Assembly (NCBI RefSeq): GCF_022458985.1
Contig: NC_061773.1
Span: 18,200,001-18,264,000, forward strand
Length of the DNA stretch: 64,000 bases
DNA from: Mugil cephalus
Lineage: Eukaryota; Chordata; Actinopteri; Mugiliformes; Mugilidae
Direction: 5' to 3'
Under the pieces are notes generated by a model. It was not told the origin of the DNA and made no database searches. It saw only the letters and a list, made by a program, of their open reading frames with translations. Below are positions 53,567 to 64,000 of the stretch, in pieces; the first letter of the stretch is position 1, and each line of letters opens with the position of its first letter. A program made the translations under genes and the position numbers.

Positions 53567-54456
53567 TCATGTGCCGAATTGGGCTTCAGCATGTTCCTCT
53601 CCAGCTTTGGAGAAGACCCTTTTGCATGGCACAGATGTTGCAGGCATATGTAGATATCGTTTGGCAAACTTGTACAAGTTCGGATACATTGCGGCCCAGT
53701 ATTTTAAAGGGTCTTCTCCTCTGGAGAGGTGGGGCTCTGACAAATACCGCTGAACCTCTACTGTCGCTTCAGCTGTAGTGTTTTGTACTCTGAGTTGCAC
53801 CTGTGAGGAACAGAACAAGGTGAAATCCAATGTAGGTGTTTTTGTCTCAGTGAGGATTTTTATACAAACTATTGCAACCAACCAACTCTGCAGTCCAGAA
53901 GTTCCCAGAGGATATCAGGGGCAACCTCTCGTGTTGAGGGACCAGGGGCTTCCTCCATTGTAGACTATATATATAAAAAAATAAAATAAAAATGGAAATT
54001 GACAGTTATTTAAAAGAGCCTATATACAAGCAATGATGAGATAAAGACAAAGCTATTACCTGTGACATGGACACTTTCTCTCCTCAGTCCTGTACATTCT
54101 GATGTGGCCCTGGGAACAGCCGTGCATTGGTTTGGATGCTAAATGCTAGTGTTTTGAACCTTGGGTCCAGGACAGTTGCCACCGCCTGGACCCGGATGTT
54201 TTCAACATTGCACCTTGCCAATAAAAAGCGCTGCAGCTTTTGGCTTAGTAGCTGTGCACAAGGGTGGTGTAGGTAGGTAGGGATGTGGACTTCTCAGTTA
54301 TTTTTTGTTGTATCATGCGAATGATGGGTATGACTTTGGACGCTGACAAATTCTTCTCTCCTGAAAGTTCAGTTGTTGCCAGTTGTTGACAGCGGTCCAA
54401 GAACCTCAAGGTATACAGACGCAGCCTCGTAGTCCACACAGCTTAGTTGCACCACA

Positions 54457-54490
<34 letters not shown>

Positions 54491-55440
54491 TCTCACGCTG
54501 CTCGTGTAGACGTGTAAAGAAAGTGGAATTCCATCGGGTTTCAACCTCTTAAATGAGCTTATGAGCTGGCGTTTTCAGTTGTTCTCGGACCTCTGACAGT
54601 TTTTCCTTGGCCCCTGTGCTAGTTTTAAAGAAAGAAACGACTTTTCTGTCTCTCGTGCGGATCTCGGCATGCCCAGGTCATTGCCACCACTGCATTTTTT
54701 GCCACTAAATTTAAACTGTGGGCAAAACAAGGGAATGTACGTATTCTTGGAAGCCTAGCACAAGCCACCATATTTGCGGCGTTGTCTGTGGCTAGGCAGG
54801 GGATTTTGTTTTCAAGGCCCCATTGGTCAATTAAAGGTTCTGGGGCATTGTTTAGACTTTCAGCTGCGTGGGACTGAGGGAATTTAGTGACAAATAACAG
54901 AACAGATGACAGATGAAATTCCTCATCTATGTAATGACAGGTGACCCTGAGGAAAGCATCCATATTGACAGATGTCCACATGTCTCCTGTCAGGCTGACT
55001 GTCTCCATCTGTTCCAGCTGTGCTCTTGCTTTTCCTTCAGCTTCTTTATATATATTTTTTTTTCTCCACCATGGCCTTCAGTGATTGTCTTGTTGGCAGG
55101 GCATATGATGGGTCAATCTTGTTCCCAAAGGCTTTAAAGCCCTTATCCTCAACAGCAGAAAATAGCTGCCAGTCCTGCACAATCATTTGTACCAAGGGTT
55201 CATCCAGTTCAGCTTGTCGCCCTTTAAACCAGAAAATTCAGCCATTCACATAAAACTTTTTGAAATGTATTATTCATTTTTTGTAGGTGTAGTCTCTGGG
55301 CATTATTATTAATGGCCAGCTCTTGAGCACAGATCAAACACTTGACATTTTAGGGGTAATAAGGCCAAAGTGCTCCAACCCATAAAATCTGGCTCGTTTT
55401 GGTGGTCTTGCCTCCATTCTCCCTATATCTCCGATCTCTC
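53567..55440 (-). pseudogene. Decayed hAT (Ac/ZBED-type) transposase
   Basis: Minus-strand fragments occur in the correct order. A possible BED-finger remnant is at 55440-55290 (H-F-G-L-I-T-P, then K-C-L-I-C). Then come L-V-Q-M-I-V-Q-D and F-S-A-V-E-D-K-G-F near 55180-55140, L-T-G-D-M-W-T-S at 54990, L-A-T-D-N-A-A-N-M and C-F-A-H-S-L-N-L-V near 54780-54700, S-A-S-K-V-I-P-I-I near 54340 and V-L-D-P-R-F-K near 54170. The hAT dimerisation domain comes last: D-P-L-K-Y-W, then P-A-T-S-V-P and R-V-F-S-K-A-G at 53720-53590. Frame changes, stops and a poly-C run break it. The outer limits are uncertain; TAGTGATGGAGAAAC near 53130 may be an end, but no partner end was found. Confidence 0.85.
54458..54489. 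repeat. Poly-C run of 32
   Basis: Thirty-two consecutive C inside the decayed hAT transposase; G-rich on the minus strand. Confidence 0.98.
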
Positions 55441-55541
55441 CTCACACTCTGCCAAACACTCAGACTATCACACAAACACTTAATGCTCTCACACTCGCTG
55501 TACACTCACACTTTCACTAATGTTTCTCTCTATCTGCGCTT

Positions 55542-56095
55542 AGTATGTAGGTATGAATGTAGGTAGGTTTGTATGAGGTGTATAGGTATGTAGGTAGGTA
55601 GGAATGTAGGTGCATAGGTATGTAGGTAGGAATGTAGGTGCATAGGTATGTAGGTAGGAATGTAGGTAGGTAGGAATGTAGGTGCATAGGTATGTAGGTA
55701 GGTGCATAGGTATGTAGGTAGGAATGTAGGTAGGTACGAATGTAGGTATATAGGTAGGTAGGAATGAAGGTGCATAGGTATGTAGGTAGGAATGTAGGTA
55801 GGTAGGAATGAAGGTGTATAGGTAGGTAGGTAGGAATGTAGGTAGGTAGGAATGTAGGTGCATAGGTATGTAGGTAGGTGCATAGGTATGTAGGTAGGTG
55901 CATAGGTATGTAGGTAGGAATGTAGGTAGGTACGAATGTAGGTGCATAGGTATGTAGGTAGGAATGTAGGTAGGTACGAATGTAGGTGCATAGGTATGTA
56001 GGTAGGTAGGAATGAAGGTGCATAGGTATGTAGGTAGGTAGGAATGAAGGTGCATAGGTATGTAGGTAGGAATGTAGGTAGGTAGATAGATAGAT
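55542..56095. repeat. TAGG/AATG-rich minisatellite
   Basis: About 550 bp built from TAGG tetramers mixed with GTAGGAATG, GTGCATAGGTATG and GTAGGTACG variants, forming a higher-order unit of roughly 40-70 bp. It lacks stops on the minus strand in all three frames, giving spurious 168-223 codon open frames rich in P, T, Y, I, H and L. Confidence 0.95.
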
Positions 56096-56229
56096 TCATC
56101 CCCGAAGAGAAATTGGCTCTTCATAGCAGTCCAGTACTGAATACAATACAATAAAATACTGACGTAGAAAAATAGAAGGAAAGATAAAAACAAAAACACA
56201 CAATAGGACAAGGCAATTTAAAAAAAAAA

Positions 56230-56318
56230 CGCAATATATATAGTAAAATATAAGTAAAATATATAGTAACTTGTAATATGAAATATATTACAATTTGGAA
56301 GTAACTTGCCCAACACTG
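56230..56318 (-). repeat. Terminal fragment of a fish DNA-element family
   Basis: Inverted, it starts CAGTGTTGGGCAAGTTACTT and continues with short AT-rich phrases containing AGTTAC. I recall this as a frequent fish repeat end. No partner end was recognised. Confidence 0.45.
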
Positions 56319-57367
56319 AAATTGATGACGTATGCAAAATTCTCCTCTCAAAAACCCACAACATTTTGAGGCCATTTATGTGCATTTTGAGATTGAAAAC
56401 CTCGCCCTGAATTCAAAACTGTAGTGGCACGTGTTTACATGCACTTAAGTTCTCCTGTTGTAGTCTGATTAAGGCAATAATTCGTTTTTTTCACATGCAT
56501 TTAAACGCACTGAATGTCACACCTCTTTGCAGCCTGTTGTTGAAGCTTTTCTTGCATTTATCAACAAACAAACACCAAATCCCTAGGTATTTAGTCTCTT
56601 TTTTAACTGGTTTATTGTACAGTAAACAATGAGAACAGTTGTGAATGGCCATGGGTTCACATTTGTCAAGGTTTAACCGTATTTTATTAATTAAAGTTCT
56701 TTAATACTTAGATCCTCTTTGCAAATAGCTCTAAACATCAATTCTGGAAAACTTAGTATTCATCTAATCAAAAAAGCTTTGTGTACTGTTCAGAACTTCA
56801 CTGGCAATACGTTTTGGGTCTGTGCATTCTTCCTCGTTTATAATGAGACTGCTTGTTGCATTGTTTTCCTGTCTACGTTTTATGACGAGTTTCTTTCCCC
56901 ATCCTCAATGGAGATGGTGAAGGAGGGCAGATGTGACTCCATTTGGCTTGGCAGGAGGGGCCAACAGCCTAGGACACTGGCCAAACTCTCTATTCATTAG
57001 TATTCAACTGATTTTGGTGTTGTTGTGTGTTGTTGTAACATAAATGTATGGGAGACAGGGGTCAGCAGAGACATCAGAGGAGCCAGTGATTAACTCTTCT
57101 CTCTCTTGCCACAGTTTTTGCTGTACGTGCGTAGAAGAAACATTAAATCAAAGAGGACCCTCGGCTGATGCTCACAGTGTGTTAATTTTCCCCATACGAT
57201 CTGTAGTTGCTGTCTGCCAAAACATTATGACCACCATGACCACACCATTACAGCATTACAGTAGGATGGGTAACCTTATTAACGCAGCAGTTGCTGCCCA
57301 GTGGGCCTACACGGTTTGGTGTGAGGGCTCCTCCGAGCCCTGCCACGTTACTGGACCTTCTACCATG

Positions 57368-57368
<1 letters not shown>
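56319..57368. other. Intergenic, no gene seen
   Basis: No supported gene. The phrase CCAAAACATTATGACCACC near 57217 occurs in common fish repeats and may be a fragment. The 168-codon open frame at 57044-57550 runs through the TG repeat and is not considered coding. Confidence 0.4.

Positions 57369-57432
<64 letters not shown>
57369..57432. repeat. (TG)32 microsatellite
   Basis: Sixty-four uninterrupted bases of TG, followed by TGCATGTGTG. Confidence 0.98.
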
Positions 57433-57433
<1 letters not shown>

Positions 57434-57499
57434 ATGTGTGAATATGTGTGGGTCTATATGTGGGGTTGTTTTTTATTATTTGTTGTAATGTTTTATGTT

Positions 57500-57575
57500 T
57501 TTATTTTGTGTGAAGCACTTTGTGAGGCATTCTGTATGAAAAGTCAATAATAAAGTTCAATTTGATTACTTGAAG
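57500..57575 (+). repeat. Possible 3' tail of a LINE-like fish repeat
   Basis: GTGAAGCACTTTGTGAGGC, GTATGAAAAGT, then ATAAAGTTCAATTTGATT. This wording matches the ends of many fish retroelement copies (GAAAAGTGC-ATAAATAAAGTTT-type tails). It is short and diverged. Confidence 0.35.
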
Positions 57576-58131
57576 TGTACTTCTTAAAGTTAACTCATAC
57601 TGTGTGTACACAAGACTGCAACGTATTTACAAAATCACAAGACTGAATGTTGAGAACAAGTTTGATATATTACAAACATTTTAAAACGTACTATACAGTG
57701 GATTTACATAAACACCTGCTGAAATCATTAAAAATCTCTATGGAATCAAAGAAAGGAAAAAGTGCACATTTGCTTGTAAAAATGAAAACATAATAGTATC
57801 TCCAACTGAGAACTGAAGTCCTTCCTGGTCAAAATAAAGATAAAAGAAAAGTACACATCTTTTTAACCAAAAATAAATAACTGGATAGAAACAGAAACGC
57901 TACTTTTCTGAATTCTTTACAGTTACTTCCTTGGCATAGCTTATATTGTTGCATTGCTTTCTTATGATTCGTCTTGTATTTTGCATGGTGGTGCCAGATA
58001 ACCTGGCCTGTGTTGCAGTTTTATTAACTTGTTGTCATCTTCAGCACACTGGACAGCGCTGTAGCCGTCTCACGATGGAGAGCGTCAGTGTGTCATTAGG
58101 AGATGACTTGAGTTGACCAGACTCTCTAATA

Positions 58132-58500
58132 CAGCGGTTCCCAACCTTTTTTGCCCCACGGACCAGTTTAATGTCAGACAATATTTTTCAAGGACCGGCC
58201 TTTAAGGTATGGCGGATAAATACAACAAAATATAATGATAGGCCGACAGAAAAACTGGTATTTTCTGAATGTAATAACAAACGTGAATCCACTGTGTATG
58301 AAGCTTTGTAACGGCCTCTCAGCCCCACACTCTCTGGTCGTATCAGTAAAGTTTAAAAATGCCTTCAACAACAAAAGATACACCACAAAAACAAATATGA
58401 AGTGCATGAAAAATACAACTCACCATGACGCTAAATCAGTGGGATCCTTGAGCTTGTTTGTCTGCAACGAGATTTCTGCTGCACTATAGCTATTGACCAC
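58132..58500 (+). mobile_element. hAT-like element, left end and body
   Basis: Starts CAGCGGTTCCCAACCTTTTT then GCCCCACGGACC, the widespread CAG-GGTTCCCAACC hAT terminal motif of vertebrates, and continues as noncoding sequence. The inverse end was not found downstream, so it is truncated or its right end has decayed. Confidence 0.6.
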
Positions 58501-59908
58501 CGAGGCGCACTAATGTAGTTATAATACTGTACACAACAGGTTTGTAAAAAAAAAAAAAAAAAAAAAAAGTGACAAATCATATCAGAACTCTTGCAAGTTT
58601 ATTATAAAAAAAAACTATAAAGCATGTCAAATAATAATAAAATTAATATTAACTTGGAAGTATCTAACTGTACCTTCTACAATTATAGGCAAAGATTTCC
58701 ATCTTGATCTCATCAGACCATAACACATTTCTCTGTGTGGTTCTGGGAAGCTGGATTTACTGGATGTTTTAGTAAACTAAAGGCAGGCTTGGACGTTTTT
58801 TGTGGTCTGTTTTGGTCAAAAGAGACATACTTTTCGTCGCTCTGCCTCTTAACCAAAGACTGATGAGGAGCAGACAGGCGGTTATCACATGAAAGGAATA
58901 ACCAGCACTTGCCAGATGCAGACACTTTGATGTTGCTCTACACCCCCTGAAAGCCGTTCCTTGCCCAGTTCTCCCTTTGCCCTCTTATCAGTTTTTTTTA
59001 GGGGGGTTGTATTGTTCTCGTTTTTCTTGACAATTTTACTGTTTTTCCATTCTCTGGAAGATGTCTGTATGCACTGAGGGATATTTTCCGATCGCTATCT
59101 TCGGGTGAAGATAAGTGTATCCTATTGCGAGCTTAACGAGAATTGGATTCTGAAAACATACCCAACAATGAAAGTGTTGAATCATGCAGCAAAGCTATTC
59201 TTTTTTTTTTTTTTCTCAGGGATATAATTTTTTATTATTATTAGTATTAAATCCACAAATGTTCTGGCAAAGTTTATGTGTCACCCTTTTTTAAACATGC
59301 TGTTTAAACAGAGATATGTAGACTTCTTGTACCCTCTGCACATATTTACTTACCTTACCGTAGCTCACTTATTGTTTGGGCTGAAAACCGGTAAAACCCC
59401 TATTAAAATCTAGATATAATCTTATTTGTTTGCCTATGGGCTAAGTTCCCTTCATTGTGAGTGAGGTGCTTTTTAACATTCCGGTCTCAAGTCAAATAAA
59501 AGCCAGTTAGTCGAATAAGACTCAAATACCCTTAATACTTAAAGATGAAGATCTTCAAACATGTGCGTTAGTCGTGTAACGTTAGTTAACCAATATTAGA
59601 TGTACTTCGGGCATTTTATATCAGCTGCCTCTCCTGAAACAAATCCTCTTTGTTTGTTGTTGAAGTTTTCAGAGCAGCGATAACATCAAAACCAAAACAC
59701 TTTCAAGTTATTGTTTTGGAGCGAAGCCCTTCCACCGCTGCCCTAATCTGCGTCCTGCTAAAAAAAAAAAAAAAAAAAAAAAAAAGTTCCCTGCTCGGGT
59801 TTGTGGTCACACCTACTTGTGGCGACAACGTGTGAGGCGCACGCTGGTTGGCAGCTCCCGCAGTCGTGTGGTGTTTCTTTCTAGCAGACGGTCGACCCCA
59901 GCGGGCAC
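58501..59908. other. Intergenic and promoter region of the dehydrogenase gene
   Basis: A-runs near 58548-58568 and 59761-59785. The last 120 bases before the start codon become CpG-richer, which may mark the promoter and 5' UTR. No TATA box is assigned. Confidence 0.4.
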
Positions 59909-60637
59909 ATGGTTCTCTTTGATATACTTTGTCACCCTCTCTGGGCCGTTTCCACGGCACTGCTGGGTCTCGTTGTACGCTTGCAGCGCAGAGCTCGCTG
60001 GGATCCACAGTCGTGCGCCGTGCGCCTGGCTGGGAAGACAGCTATTGTGACGGGAGCCAATACAGGTTGGTTGATCATAACATGACTATATAGCAGATTG
60101 CCGCGATGTCAGTGTAACGTTGTGAATATACAGCATCTGGAAACAATAAGTAGGTGTAAGTCTGATGCCTCTTTTTCTTCTACGTGGTAATTCAAACTAA
60201 GCGATTGTTATCCACCACTTAAGTCGGATGTATTGATCTGAGAAAGATAAATAAAAACAGCAAAAAAAGATATTCGGATTTTTGTGGATTTTGTTTTTTG
60301 CATTCATACATTCTGCGTAATAGTGTCAGTTTGTTTCTTGGCAAATCAAGGTTAAATTGCAACGGGAGAGGCGAAGGCGCGTCTGGAGTGTGGACTGTGT
60401 GAACATGATTTCTCAAGGTGGTTGTCTGGGGACAGATAAGCTGCGGAGTGAGGCCAAAAAAGCATGAACGTTTTGAAAGTGTGCGCTGCGTCAGTAAATC
60501 AAGAAGCGTGGGACAAAGAAAATAGGACAGAGCTATTCCGTTTCTTGATGTATTTCGTTGCGTCATTAACACATTGCCCATAGAGCTAATAGATGAGTTC
60601 ACCCCTGATTACTGCTCACCGTTATCTCCTCAAATAA

Positions 60638-60668
<31 letters not shown>

Positions 60669-63661
60669 TCTTCCTTGCAATTACGCCTTTTTTAAACGCA
60701 AGAAAAGACTTGGTGATAACTTCTTTTCATCAACGCAACAATAAACAACAGTAGCTTTTCAGCATTTGTTAGAATAATGATTAAATTAATGCACTGTGAG
60801 CCCTGCATGTGACAGACTCAAGACTCAAGCTTAAAAAATGCAGCTGTTGGGGGAGCAGGGTGACAGCACAACGGACTAAACTCAGAGATCTGGTGTTATA
60901 TGTGGACTGACATGCAAAATGGGAAACAGCTGCTGGACCACAGAATATTCCAGAGGATACGACAGGCTGGGGTTCACTGTGTGTGTCAGATGATTTGTGC
61001 GCTTGATGGCGGCATCAAAATTAGGCCTCTGTGGATGATTATTAGTAACTCAGGCAATGATTAGCAAGTGAGGGAAAACAGGAAGTTACACATTAAACAG
61101 ATGTGGGGAGAGTTTATGGTTTGACTTGGTCCAGAAAGGCTCTTAGAGCAACACTTGGGGCGAGTTCGGTAACTTGAGAGGACGGTATGAAGACCTCGGC
61201 TGAGGGCGAAGCATGTGTGCCTTGGCAAATGATTTCCGTGCACGCTTGTGCCATCATTTCAAAACAATCATTTGATATGAATTGATATTGTCATTTTCTG
61301 AATTTTAACCTCCAGACTTTGACGCCAATCCAGTTACCTACCTACCTACATCTTGTTTTCTTTTCTCCTCTTCTTCTTTTTTTTTCTTTCTTGTTTCACT
61401 TTCAAACTGACAGCCTCTAATTTAGGACTGGCCACAGTCATCCCATCTAAATGTCGCAAAGAGTCATGCAATGAGATGTGACCGGACTGAGTGTGCAGAG
61501 TTGTGTCAGACTGGGGCTCCTCGGGAAGTTCTCCCACCGTCATCAAAATCTGAGCACAGTGTTGATGCTGTGGTTTAAAGTTTGTTAGCCCACAGGGGAC
61601 CCCTAAGCAGTTGTCTGCCTTGTCTCTTTAAAAGCTGTGATTCTGCTACCTGTCCTCCAGACCAACGGCAGCCTAGTTCATTAAAAAGCCCTCTTTCATT
61701 TGCAGCATTCGTATTTTTGCCCTCCCGTGCCACCAAAGTGAACCAAAGTAGCCCCTGTTAAAGGAATTTTTGTTCCACATCCAAGCTTCCTTTTTGCTTC
61801 CTGCAACATCTTAGTGAATCATCGCGTTCCCAATCTCAAAGGGAAATTACTTTTTGTTACAGCAGCTCCTACTCTAAGTGTACCAGTGTTCAGAACAAAC
61901 AGCAATTTAGACAATATGAACACCTTTTCACAGATTTAGTAGGCAGTTGTAATAAGAATACACACATCAATGTAAAAAATATGTACCAGTTCAGTTTGTT
62001 GGCGTCCGCTACCTTCCTGTCAGCCAACATCGGGCCTGCTAGCCTTTATTACTGACAGCATTTCAGTCAGATCTTCAGTCAGCCATACTGAACTTGTGGT
62101 GGCTGTCCAGTCGGAGGTCGGACCCAGAACGCAAAAGACCAAAATCACGTGTAAAAGTCAACAAGACTGACTTTTGATCCAAAATAGGCAAAACTAAAGG
62201 CGCTGGGCTCTCCAGGGAAAAGTTAGCACAAAATCGGCTGTTTAGGCATGAAACTGTCTTTCTCAAGGAAGCACTAAAAGCAAAAATAACACAAGGGACA
62301 AATAAACATTCTCAGCAGGAAAGAATTCTCAAGCGCCAGCTCAGACCTAGAAATTCAGAATTATCTGGAACTGGAGGGGAGACACGGCGGTCCTATAAAG
62401 TGCACTAACTAGAGATTTATGACAAAGAAAGAAATAATGCAGGGGGAGAGAATCAGTACAAGGAGCCGGAAGCGCAGGATTATCAGGGCCCTCTGCAGGC
62501 TCGTCGGCCACCATTAAGGGCTAGCGTTCCAGCTGTTGTTTCCACTCCTGTTAACATCAAGCTGCTCTGCTCTCCAGATGTCTACATGTTACCCCAGCCA
62601 GCTGAAATATAGTTCCCATTACTTTTTCCCAACCTGTAATACAGATTGAACCCCCCCCCCCCCCCCCCCCCCCAACATAGTTCAGTGACATGCCATTCCA
62701 TCCGGTTTGGCAATTGTCATCTGGGCTCTGTGAGGGGAGAGAGTGCTAGAAGAAGACCATAAAACACAGCCGCCATATGTGACATTTCCTTGACGGCTGA
62801 TGAAATCATCGCTCCAAACATGCTGACCTGTTAAAAACACCGTCTTGTATAAACTCAAGTATAAACTTGTAAAAACGCAAAAAGGTTTTGCTAATGTGAT
62901 TCCATACGTGTTATTTTGTGGTTTTGACATCTTTAGACGCTTTCAGCAGACATATGACTTGTACGGTGTATTAGAGAAAATAAAATCCATCTCCGTGCTA
63001 TTTTTGGAATGGTATCTTTTATTTACTTCCCAGAAAGTTCAAAATTCGAGACTTACAGAAAATCTCAACGATAAAGAGCCTAACATTTTGTTGGCAGGCA
63101 GAACAGCAGCATGGCATCAATAAAGTTTTGTAATGATAACATCTGCCGACTATTTTTCACTGAGAAAGATCAAAACAACAATTTTTTTTTTTTTTTAACT
63201 TCAAAGTCCATGACTGAAGTTGCATTTTTTGCTGCACTGAAACATCCGGCCCACATTTAACCTCGGTAAATGGGTGCATTTTTAAGAGTCGTGTACCAGC
63301 ACTGATCACTTGAATGCAACAAAACACAAAATGATAAACCTAAAAACCAGTAACTTTGCAGTATCTTTATGCTGTCAACAACTTACTTATTTTTGCTCTC
63401 TCCCATGTCCACTCTGATAAGGGATTGGAAAGTTCATTGCCCTGGACTTTGCACGGCGCGGGGCCCGTGTTATCCTGGCATGTCGAAGCGAAAGCCGGGG
63501 TACGGAAGCGCTTAATGAAATCAGGGAGAAAACGGGAAACTCGGACGTCCACCTGCGCCTGGTGGACCTTTCCTCTCTGGACTCTGTCAGGGATTTTGCC
63601 AAGGGGATTCTGGAGGAGGAGAAAGCTCTCCACATCCTCGTCAACAATGCTGCAGTCTCAG
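59909..63661 (+). CDS. Short-chain dehydrogenase, RDH11-14/DHRS13-like (5' part only)
   Basis: Two coding exons: 59909-60065 (52 residues plus one base) and 63422-63661 (80 residues), joined in phase 1 with donor G|GTTGG and acceptor GATAAG|GG. The next donor is G|GTGACC at 63662. The rest is beyond the window. The protein begins with a short N-terminal hydrophobic anchor (P-L-W-A-V-S-T-A-L-L-G-L-V-V). The Rossmann cofactor motif T-G-A-N-T-G-I-G-K spans the splice junction. R-R-G-A-R-V-I-L-A-C-R-S with its arginine suggests NADP(H) preference, followed by D-L-S-S-L-D-S-V-R and N-N-A-A. Such enzymes oxidise or reduce retinoids and lipid aldehydes on ER or mitochondrial membranes. The Y-x-x-x-K catalytic pair would lie in a later exon. 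Wording is closest to DHRS13/RDH12-type sequences, but the member cannot be fixed from 132 residues. N-N-A-A replaces the usual N-N-A-G. Confidence 0.85.
60641..60668. repeat. (GT)14 microsatellite
   Basis: Twenty-eight bases of GT in intron 1 of the dehydrogenase gene. Confidence 0.97.
62090..62480. repeat. Possible dispersed repeat in intron 1
   Basis: The phrases GGACCCAGAACGCAAAAGAC, then GCGCTGGGCTCTCCAGGGA and GGAACTGGAGGGGAGACACG, look like a repeat I associate with fish genomes. I cannot name the family, and no terminal structure is visible. Confidence 0.3.
62650..62673. repeat. Poly-C run of 24
   Basis: Twenty-four consecutive C in intron 1 of the dehydrogenase gene. Confidence 0.97.
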
Positions 63662-64000
63662 GTGACCCATGTCCCAGGAGCAGAATGTGTTTTAAATCTC
63701 AACTAATAGATGCATTTTGGGAAGCACAAGTAAAAAAAATATTTGCCGCACACAGTGGTTTATTCATATATGTTTTGCAGTCCTTTTGGACTTTTCCCAG
63801 CAGCAACTATAAACCAAAGTCTAGTTTAGCTGCACAAAAGCTGGTAGGACCCTAATGGAAAACATGAACCCCGCACACAGAGAACATGGCGTTCATAATT
63901 CACCATCTGTTGCACATCTGGAAACAAGCCATAAGCCATAACTCTATGGTTTCCACTGGTAACAACCTTGCTTACAAAACACACTGATTACTGGATAAAT
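63662..64000 (+). other. Start of intron 2 of the dehydrogenase gene
   Basis: Follows the donor at 63662. No further coding exon is recognisable before the window ends. Confidence 0.7.

Noticed and set aside
55517..56211. Three overlapping minus-strand open frames of 168-223 codons
   Set aside because: All come from the TAGG minisatellite, which lacks stops on that strand; the three frames repeat P-T-Y-I-P/L-H-S words.
57044..57550. 168-codon plus-strand open frame through (TG)32
   Set aside because: A large part is the C-V repeat from TG, and the rest has no recognisable domain.

Overview
The window is nuclear DNA from a vertebrate, almost certainly a ray-finned (teleost) fish. The reasons are compact multi-exon genes with GT-AG introns, Tc1-type elements, short hAT-like elements of fish type, abundant microsatellites, and proteins that match vertebrate families but differ from mammalian sequence. 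It contains two complete genes and the first part of a third. I assembled the gene models by hand, from exon reading frames and splice signals.

Layout. (1) 1-25,000: about 25 kb with no gene I can support. It holds two related copies of a THAP-domain DNA transposon relic (about 6.0 and 18.8 kb), a hAT-like element (12.4 kb), a nearly full-length Tc1-like element with about 200-bp inverted ends (23.2-24.7 kb) and microsatellites. (2) 25,233-39,463, minus strand: a complete receptor tyrosine kinase of the MET/RON family, best called mst1r. It has 20 coding exons whose phases all join and encode about 1,373 residues; a likely noncoding first exon lies at 42,812. (3) 44,281-49,601, minus strand: a complete mon1a gene, five coding exons and 516 residues, with a noncoding first exon near 50.07-50.2 kb. 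mon1a lies just upstream of mst1r in the same orientation, as in human 3p21.31. (4) 50-59.5 kb: a repeat-rich spacer with an antisense Tc1 fragment, a decayed hAT transposase gene, a TAGG-rich minisatellite, a (TG)32 tract and part of another hAT-like element. (5) 59,909 to the right edge, plus strand: the first two coding exons of a short-chain dehydrogenase of the RDH11-14/DHRS13 type; the rest is outside the window.

The genes do not form one pathway. Mst1r is a cell-surface receptor for an MSP/HGF-like ligand, Mon1a is part of the Rab7 exchange factor on endosomes, and the third gene is probably a membrane retinoid or lipid dehydrogenase. Their adjacency is inherited vertebrate synteny.

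I did not find a new biological system. The most notable non-genic items are the THAP transposon pair, in which one copy is an internal deletion of the other at a 5-bp microhomology and the ends carry perfect CRE palindromes, and a hAT-like insertion in a mon1a intron whose 8-bp target duplication is intact although one terminal tip is missing.
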